Shown: positions 58,969 through 64,000 of the stretch, piece after piece
Layout of the letters: each line of letters starts with the position of its first letter
How positions within the stretch are numbered: the first letter of the stretch is position 1
Translations under genes and position numbers: made by a program
The notes under the pieces: model-generated
What the model saw: the letters and a program-made list of their open reading frames with translations, nothing else
Databases searched by the model: none
What the model was told of the DNA's origin: nothing
Source of the DNA: Firmicutes bacterium UBA5774
GTDB taxonomy: Bacteria; Bacillota; Clostridia; Peptostreptococcales; Anaerovoracaceae
Reading direction: 5' to 3'
Assembly (NCBI GenBank): GCA_002418625.1
Contig: DIEM01000059.1
Location: 23,594-87,593, forward strand
Length of the DNA stretch: 64,000 nucleotides

Positions 58969-59228
58969 ATGGAAAATAAACTAACTCCTGAATTAAAATC
59001 GTACAAAGAAGAATTTGATTTTCTTCATAAAAAAATTGGAGAAATTGAATGGGAAATTGCTATCATGTTTTATAGAAAAAGGCTGTGAGAAGTAGCGAAA
59101 TTGATATATTATCTGAACGACTTGAGAATTATAGGTCTAATATTAAAATGCTAGTTGAGAAGATAAGAAATGAAGTAACAAGAATTAACAATGACAAATA
59201 GAATGTAAAGATCTTTGGATGAAAATCA
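58877..59228. repeat. 15-base direct repeat flanking the broken small ORF
   Basis: TTTGGATGAAAATCA occurs at 58877-58891 and again at 59214-59228, same orientation, with the small frameshifted ORF (58969-59201) between them. Bases outside the 15 differ. It may mark an insertion or duplication event. Confidence 0.65.
58969..59201 (+). pseudogene. Small frameshifted coiled-coil ORF
   Basis: An ATG at 58969 with an AAAGGAAATG site opens MENKLTPELKSYKEEFDF and closes at a TGA at 59086-59088 (39 aa). The -1 frame continues from an A-run at 59076-59080 as a helical, charged stretch (SSEIDILSERLENYRSNIKM) to a TAG at 59199. Joined, the two parts would make about 79 aa of uniform coiled-coil character, so I read this as one gene broken by a single-base change. 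A functional frameshift is the less likely alternative. Confidence 0.5.
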
Positions 59229-59351
59229 GACATTCTTTGATTTATTGATGCGAGAGTGGATCGGCTATACTAAACTGGACAGATAAAAAGTTACAAATAA
59301 GTTAAAGAAAGCCTTTAAATATTGAATTTATTATCATTGGGAGGAATTTGA

Positions 59352-60038
59352 ATGGGGAGCGAGATTCATATGCAAGATTTGGCATATAACAATAGAGACA
59401 AGGTCACTACTGTTTTAAAAGGTATTAGCGGAGCAGTTCCAATTGCTGGACCAATGATATCAGAGATATTAGGAGCAGTGATACCACAGCAAAGATTGGA
59501 TAGAGTTGTAGAGTTCGTTGCTTGTTTAGAAAGAAGTATTATACAATTTGATATGGAGATTGAAGAAGTCCGAAAGAAAATAAATGAGCCTAATTATACA
59601 GCCTTCTTCTATAAAGCTTGTTTACATTCTGCTGATTCAACATCTAGTGAAAGAATTTCTAGAATCAGAAATGTTTTTATTAGAGGAATTAGAGATGTCG
59701 ATCAAGATGCATTACGATATGATTCAATACTTACATTGTTAAATAAACTCAATGATGTTGAGTTTACATATTTACATATGTATCATTTGCTTAAGTGGGA
59801 TATTACGGCATTTAAGGAATTTCAAAGTCAGAATGATGGAATAATATTGTACCCCGTTGTTGTAGGTGGAATGTCTCAAGAAGAAAAAGATAAAGAAAAT
59901 GCGAAACTTATATATTCCAATAACCTTCAAAGTCTTGGGCTACTAGAAATTGAGTATGATAAAAACGGAAAAGGCAAGTTTAAATGTTCTGCAGTTGGTG
60001 ATATGTTAATCCGATATGTAATGGACATAAATGTTTAG
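59352..60038 (+). CDS. Unrecognised 228-aa protein upstream of the restriction-modification genes
   Basis: I do not recognise this protein. Its ATG has a GGGAGG site. Near the N-terminus (about 23-55) is a short hydrophobic stretch with the pattern G-A-V-P-I-A-G-P-M-I-S-E-I-L-G-A-V-I-P followed by QQRLDRVVEFV; the PxxGP...E...IP-x-QR-x-DR pattern recalls small proteins seen near defence genes, but this is from memory, not a search. The middle is helical (SERISRIRNVFIRGIRDVD). No catalytic motif is visible. It is strongly AT-rich, like the downstream genes. Confidence 0.6.
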   Translation: MGSEIHMQDLAYNNRDKVTTVLKGISGAVPIAGPMISEILGAVIPQQRLDRVVEFVACLERSIIQFDMEIEEVRKKINEPNYTAFFYKACLHSADSTSSERISRIRNVFIRGIRDVDQDALRYDSILTLLNKLNDVEFTYLHMYHLLKWDITAFKEFQSQNDGIILYPVVVGGMSQEEKDKENAKLIYSNNLQSLGLLEIEYDKNGKGKFKCSAVGDMLIRYVMDINV

Positions 60039-60128
60039 ATGCAAAAATCTCCAGGTGGAACTCAAGTACCTTTTGATTCCTTTATGCGCAAATGTTTTGA
60101 GTAACTATGAGAAGGATTAGGTGAAAAT

Positions 60129-60320
60129 ATGCCAGATAATGATTGAGACGAAATCCATTTTGGGGAAGAAAAAATTTGGCCAAATATAATAGATTCTGGC
60201 GAAGATAATATCGAAGTTGACCCAAACGTACATAAGCAGACATTTGAACTTCTTTTTAAATACGGTCACAAGTGGGCTGAGATTCATGCATTGAATCATA
60301 ATGGAAATTACTTTTATTAG
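60129..60320 (+). pseudogene. Small ORF with an internal TGA
   Basis: From the ATG at 60129, the frame reads MPDND, a TGA at 60144-60146, then 58 more codons with protein-like composition (EEKIWPNIIDSGEDNIEVD and FELLFKYGHKWAEIHALNHN) to a TAG at 60318. No good start codon follows the TGA. It looks like a decayed or mutated gene of about 63 aa. The rest of the gap (60039-60128 and 60321-60379) shows only the ribosome site of the next gene. Confidence 0.45.
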
Positions 60321-60379
60321 AATATATAATGAATGTTATTGTTAAAAAATACAGGAATAGATATCTAGGAGGATACATA

Positions 60380-62461
60380 ATGTCAGAACAAACAATTCAG
60401 AATACGTTGTATTCTACACCGGTGAGTATACTTGACAAATATACTTGTTATAGTTTGGGCGCAACAACGGTTAAAGATTTAGTCGGACAAAATATACTCG
60501 AGGGCGTATTACCAACAGTTAATCTGGGGAAAAAGCCTGATGTTCTCATTGTTAATAAAGATAAACACGTAGTAGTATTTTTAGAATTTAAGTTACCATC
60601 TGAATTGAATTCAAAAAAGAAAATAGATAAGGCTGTTAAGCAGGAAATTCATGTAGCAAGAGATGTAAATGCCAAGATATATGTTGTTTCAGATGGCACC
60701 TCTTTTTATTGGTATAATCCTTACACGGAGAATCGTATAAAGGATGAAAATGGAAATGAAATAAAGACGGAGATAAAACCAAGGCATGAAGAATTGAAAT
60801 TGGCAGAATTTATTAACCGAGTTGCTTTAACTATATCAAAGACAAATGACAAGTTATTAAAGGCAGTTGATTGTGATCCAACAAATTTAGCAATGAAAAT
60901 TGGAGGAATACTTAAGAATATAAGCTTTGCAACACCTAAAGATTCTCTTTATACTTTTGTGGAGCTATTTCTTTTTAAGTATCTATCTGATATTGGAATA
61001 CTAAAAGCAAGTGATTCTTATAATGAAGTATATAAAGCTTATTTAACAGTTTCAGAGGAAGAGGTACTTTATAGGTATCTTTATGGAGCAAGAGAAACAA
61101 TTAATCTTCTATTTCCTGCTGCACCTGATAACACAACCATAATTAACGGAACTATCTTTCATGCATTTAAAGATTCAAAAGGTGCATATAAATGTAACGG
61201 AACGGATGCTAAGACATTTCATGCAATACTAAAATTGTTTAAAGAATACGAGAAGGAAAACGGGCCCTTTCTTAGCATAAGCCGCGATTTTAAATCCAAA
61301 CTGTTCGAAACTTTTACAAAGCAAGAAAAAACAAAGCAAAATGCGGGCAAATATTTTACTCCTCTCAAAATCGTTCAAGGTATGGTTGATATGGTAGATA
61401 TTGAAGAGGGAATGTTAATTTGCGACCCTGCTTGTGGAGTAGGCAAGTTTTTACTTGAGGCAGCTTCAAAATTAGAAGACACTATATCGTTATCAAATGG
61501 ACATGTGGAAAAAAAGATAACATTAATTGGTTTTGAAAAGGAGATGGACGAAAAGGGAGCAACCAGCGGGTACGATTTAACGACAATATTAGCAAAAGCA
61601 AATATGCTTATTTATTATTCGAATCTGTTTAAAGATAATAATAACGTTGCCGATATTCAAATTTTAACCAATGAATTATTAAATGAAACATTCCATTCAA
61701 GTAAAACCATTTGCGGAACACTAGATAATCTAGAAGAAAATAAGTACGATTTAATACTAGCTAATCCTCCTTATTATCAGAGCGGAATAATAACTAAAGA
61801 AGCAAAATCTAAAGGCTTTTACTCAGAAGGAGGAGCAGGAGTAGAGGGTTTGTTTTTGGAGTGGATAGTAAAATCCTTAAAAATGGGGGGAACTGCAAAT
61901 ATCGTGTTACCAGATGGTATATTTAATAATTTGCAAAACCAGAAACTAAGAGACTATATAATAAAGACTTGTTACGTAGACGCGATTATTTCATTACCAC
62001 TAAATACTTTCTTTAATACTCCTAAGAAGACATTCGTTTTGACAATAGTTAAAAAGAATAATATAAATGATAAACAGAATTATCCTGTCTTTTCTTACTT
62101 ATGTAACAGCATTGGAGAGACTCTCGATGTTTGTAGATTTGATATAGATGATAATGACTTTGGTGAGGCGGTCAGTAAATATGTTCATTATCATAAATCA
62201 CAGGACAAGTCAAAATTACCTAAATTTTTGCAAGATGCTTTTGCCTTAGACGGCAAATTGAAGTTTTTGCCTGTAGATTCATTTACATCGGGTGAAACAT
62301 GGTACATAGATAATAGATGGACCGACGAAGAGAAGGTTGCGTTAGGATTTAAGGAACAGACAAATGCGTTGAGTGTAACAGAATTTCAAATTCTAATTGA
62401 TACAATTATTGAGGAAATCAACAGCTATAAGGAGGACGTGTTATGTCTGAACGAAGAATAG
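60380..62461 (+). CDS. Fused restriction nuclease - N6-adenine methyltransferase (BcgI-like RM subunit)
   Basis: The ATG at 60380 follows AGGAGG; an upstream ATG at 60329 is rejected. The 693-aa product has an N-terminal HsdR_N-like nuclease domain with PD at 53-54 and E-x-K at 69-71 (PDVLIVNKDKHVVVFLEFK), the PD-(D/E)xK pattern. The methyltransferase part has GKYFTP (323-328), SAM motif DPACGVGKFLLEA (349-361) and catalytic NPPY (462-465). Fusion of both activities with a separate S subunit is the layout of BcgI-type (type IIB/IIG) enzymes. No hsdR gene is present, consistent with the fusion. Confidence 0.88.
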   Translation: MSEQTIQNTLYSTPVSILDKYTCYSLGATTVKDLVGQNILEGVLPTVNLGKKPDVLIVNKDKHVVVFLEFKLPSELNSKKKIDKAVKQEIHVARDVNAKIYVVSDGTSFYWYNPYTENRIKDENGNEIKTEIKPRHEELKLAEFINRVALTISKTNDKLLKAVDCDPTNLAMKIGGILKNISFATPKDSLYTFVELFLFKYLSDIGILKASDSYNEVYKAYLTVSEEEVLYRYLYGARETINLLFPAAPDNTTIINGTIFHAFKDSKGAYKCNGTDAKTFHAILKLFKEYEKENGPFLSISRDFKSKLFETFTKQEKTKQNAGKYFTPLKIVQGMVDMVDIEEGMLICDPACGVGKFLLEAASKLEDTISLSNGHVEKKITLIGFEKEMDEKGATSGYDLTTILAKANMLIYYSNLFKDNNNVADIQILTNELLNETFHSSKTICGTLDNLEENKYDLILANPPYYQSGIITKEAKSKGFYSEGGAGVEGLFLEWIVKSLKMGGTANIVLPDGIFNNLQNQKLRDYIIKTCYVDAIISLPLNTFFNTPKKTFVLTIVKKNNINDKQNYPVFSYLCNSIGETLDVCRFDIDDNDFGEAVSKYVHYHKSQDKSKLPKFLQDAFALDGKLKFLPVDSFTSGETWYIDNRWTDEEKVALGFKEQTNALSVTEFQILIDTIIEEINSYKEDVLCLNEE

Positions 62462-63528
62462 TTGGGTTTCCTTTAGAGGATTTGTTTACAAGCAAAAGGG
62501 GAAACAGTATTTATACAAAAAAATACTGCCATCAGCACCGCGGGAAGTATGAAGTATATACAGGAACTACAATCGGGACATTTGCTAGTATTGATACATA
62601 TGAATATACAGAGCCCCATTTAACTTACACAACAGATGGAGAATATGCAGGAACTGTAACCATAATCGTTGATGATAAATACAACGTGGGTGGACATAGG
62701 GCAGTTTTATTTGCAAAAAGCTCAGAATTGCATATTGAATACTTTAAATACATACTAAATTCGATGCTCAGAAGCAAAGTAAAAGATGGCAGCGTTCCCT
62801 CCGTTACATGGACAAATATAAAGAAACTGTCAATACCGGTCCCAGTTAATGAGGAAGGAAAATATGATATAAATGAACAATTGAAGATTGCTGAAAAATA
62901 TAAAACCCTTGCATCACGTAGAAGAATCCTTGAGGAAAAAATGTTAGAGTTTAGTGAAAGCTATATTGCTTTACCCGCTAATGAATCAGGGTATAAAGAA
63001 GTGAATCTGAATGAAATGTTTGATTACAGGCGTGGTGGAAGCCGTACTAGAGCATTTTGTAACCTTCATAAAGGAAAATATCCTGTATGGTCAGCAAATA
63101 ATGTTGAACCATTGGCACATGTGGATTTTTATGACTATGATGGAAAGTATATATCTCTATCAAGAAATGGAATCGCTGGGAAGATAACTATTCTAGAAGG
63201 TAAATTTTCTATCAATGAGGATCGCTTTTTGTTAATACCGAAGGTTGAAAATATAGACTATGATTTTATTAAATACACCGTAGAACCGATTTTGAGAGGG
63301 AAAAAGAAGGGAAGAGCGGGACATAATGGGCAAAACGAATTTACTAAATTGTCATTTTCTATACTTGATAATACCAAAATCAAAATGCCAATCCAAGAAA
63401 ACGGACAGTATGATTTAGACAAGCAAAATGAAATTTCTCTAAAGTATAATAAATTGTATGAAGTGAAAACAGGAATATGCAATATCATTAACCAATTGGT
63501 TTCAACTGATATATTAATGGACTTTTAA
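62443..63528 (+). CDS. Restriction-modification specificity subunit (HsdS-like)
   Basis: The 361-aa product has two target-recognition halves, about 1-175 and 176-361. Matching segments occur in each: HRGKYEVYTGTT and HKGKYPVWSANN; TNIKKLSIPVP and FTKLSFSILDN then KIKMPIQENGQYD; each half ends in a helix like QLKIAEKYKTLASRR and QNEISLKYNKLYEV, the conserved dimerising spacer. Two halves predict a bipartite target. It overlaps the methyltransferase gene by 19 bases, so production of the two subunits is coupled. Confidence 0.92.
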   Translation: MSERRIVGFPLEDLFTSKRGNSIYTKKYCHQHRGKYEVYTGTTIGTFASIDTYEYTEPHLTYTTDGEYAGTVTIIVDDKYNVGGHRAVLFAKSSELHIEYFKYILNSMLRSKVKDGSVPSVTWTNIKKLSIPVPVNEEGKYDINEQLKIAEKYKTLASRRRILEEKMLEFSESYIALPANESGYKEVNLNEMFDYRRGGSRTRAFCNLHKGKYPVWSANNVEPLAHVDFYDYDGKYISLSRNGIAGKITILEGKFSINEDRFLLIPKVENIDYDFIKYTVEPILRGKKKGRAGHNGQNEFTKLSFSILDNTKIKMPIQENGQYDLDKQNEISLKYNKLYEVKTGICNIINQLVSTDILMDF

Positions 63529-63720
63529 ATGTTAAAAAGTGCCTGAGTGATCGAGCGCTTTTTCTTTGCCCCTTAAATCGCTGAAAGGTATTGTGTAAAT
63601 GTTAATAAAAAGCTAATTAATCTAACTGCTTCAAAGCCCTCCAAATAGAGGAATAGCTCAATTGTAAGCAGTCAAGCAAAATGTACAACTTTACGCCACA
63701 AAGTGTACAAAAAAATTGTC
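63529..63720. other. Junction between the RM genes and an IS21-type element, with terminal repeats
   Basis: This 192-base gap has no gene. Near its right end TGTACAA occurs twice, at 63682-63688 and 63704-63710, 22 bases apart, directly before the transposase-helper gene. Repeated short motifs inside the end are usual in IS21-family elements, so the element's end probably lies close to 63680. The exact terminal dinucleotide and target duplication cannot be fixed from one side. Confidence 0.5.
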
Positions 63721-64000
63721 CTAACTCGTGATACCTTTTCTGTGCTCCAAGCGGTAACTGTTTCCGGTCATATTCAAGATTTCACAGTGATGGATCAAGC
63801 GGTCCAGAATGGCCGTAGTAATGACGGCATCGCCGAGAAAATCCACCCATTCATCAAAACCTTTGTTGGAGGTTATGATCAGGGATGTCTTTTCGGCCAT
63901 GGATGATACGAATCCGAAGAATAAATTCGCCTCAAGCGTGCTTAAGGGAAGGAATCCGACTTCATCGACCACTACATGTGAATGATATTGTAAAAGTGTA
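63721..64000 (-). CDS. istB: IS21-family helper ATPase IstB (C-terminal part; enters from the right edge)
   Basis: The leftward frame is open to the window edge and ends at 63721, so the gene begins outside. The 93 visible codons contain VVVDEVGFLPLSTLEANLFF (Walker B), SLIITSNKGFDEWVDFLGD (sensor region), AILDRLIHHCEIL and SYRLEHRKG, the C-terminal half of IstB/DnaC-like transposition ATPases. The Walker A region and the istA transposase should lie to the right. The visible part has no frameshift, so the element may be intact. Confidence 0.93.
   Translation of the reverse strand, partial: TLLQYHSHVVVDEVGFLPLSTLEANLFFGFVSSMAEKTSLIITSNKGFDEWVDFLGDAVITTAILDRLIHHCEILNMTGNSYRLEHRKGITS

Noticed and set aside
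1..64000. CRISPR arrays, rRNA or tRNA genes
   Set aside because: No regularly spaced repeats and no tRNA or rRNA signatures were seen on reading both strands; a dedicated search was not possible.

Overview
The window is a chromosomal segment of a motile, low-to-mid GC Firmicute of the Clostridia type. The evidence is the flagellar order flgM-flgN-flgK-flgL-DUF6470-fliW-csrA-hag, as in Bacillus/Clostridia, with sigma-D (sigma-28) promoters, a SigB-type partner-switching operon, and the Firmicute origin cluster (gyrA-gyrB-recF-dnaN-dnaA-oriC-rpmH-rnpA-yidD-yidC-khpB-mnmE-mnmG-rsmG-parA-parB). I cannot name the genus.

Region 1 (1-20.1 kb) is motility. The early basal-body operon flgB-flgC-fliE-fliF-fliG runs left from a sigma-A promoter and leaves the window inside fliG. 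Divergently, a sigma-D promoter drives flgM to csrA and another drives flagellin, whose leader carries a CsrA hairpin. An FlhB-like/FliK-like pair and an XRE regulator run leftwards. A MEDS-domain gene, cheA-cheR and fliD-fliS-fliT follow, with a sigma-D promoter in front of the MEDS gene, cheA and fliD.

Region 2 (20.1-28.7 kb, all leftward) holds an HD-GYP c-di-GMP phosphodiesterase, a four-gene envelope operon (lipoprotein, plsC, cytochrome b5-like lipoprotein, small di-heme-like membrane protein), a KaiC-like/PEP-synthase-like fusion, trpS, and rsbV-rsbW-sigB with its own SigB-type promoter.

Region 3 (28.7-46.4 kb) is the replication origin. Leftward genes are gyrA, gyrB, recF, dnaN and dnaA; rightward genes run from rpmH to parB and aroQ. 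DnaA boxes lie on both sides of dnaA. The dnaA-dnaN spacer has a row of DnaA-trios beside a GC clamp and DnaA boxes. Two perfect parS sites flank parAB; one is the core of a 34-bp terminator-like palindrome.

Region 4 (46.4-54.7 kb) has a QueG-like iron-sulfur protein, a PAS-SpoIIE phosphatase, RNase HI, a secreted protein, then yycH-yycI-yycJ-htrA-rlmH. The usual walR-walK genes are not in front of yycH.

Region 5 (54.7-64 kb) is accessory and increasingly AT-rich: an ABC-F ATPase, a U32-family protein, decayed small ORFs, an unrecognised 228-aa protein, a BcgI-like two-gene restriction-modification system (nuclease-methyltransferase fusion plus specificity subunit), and the end of an IS21-family element. 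No rRNA, tRNA or CRISPR array was seen. Statements about composition are by eye, not calculated.
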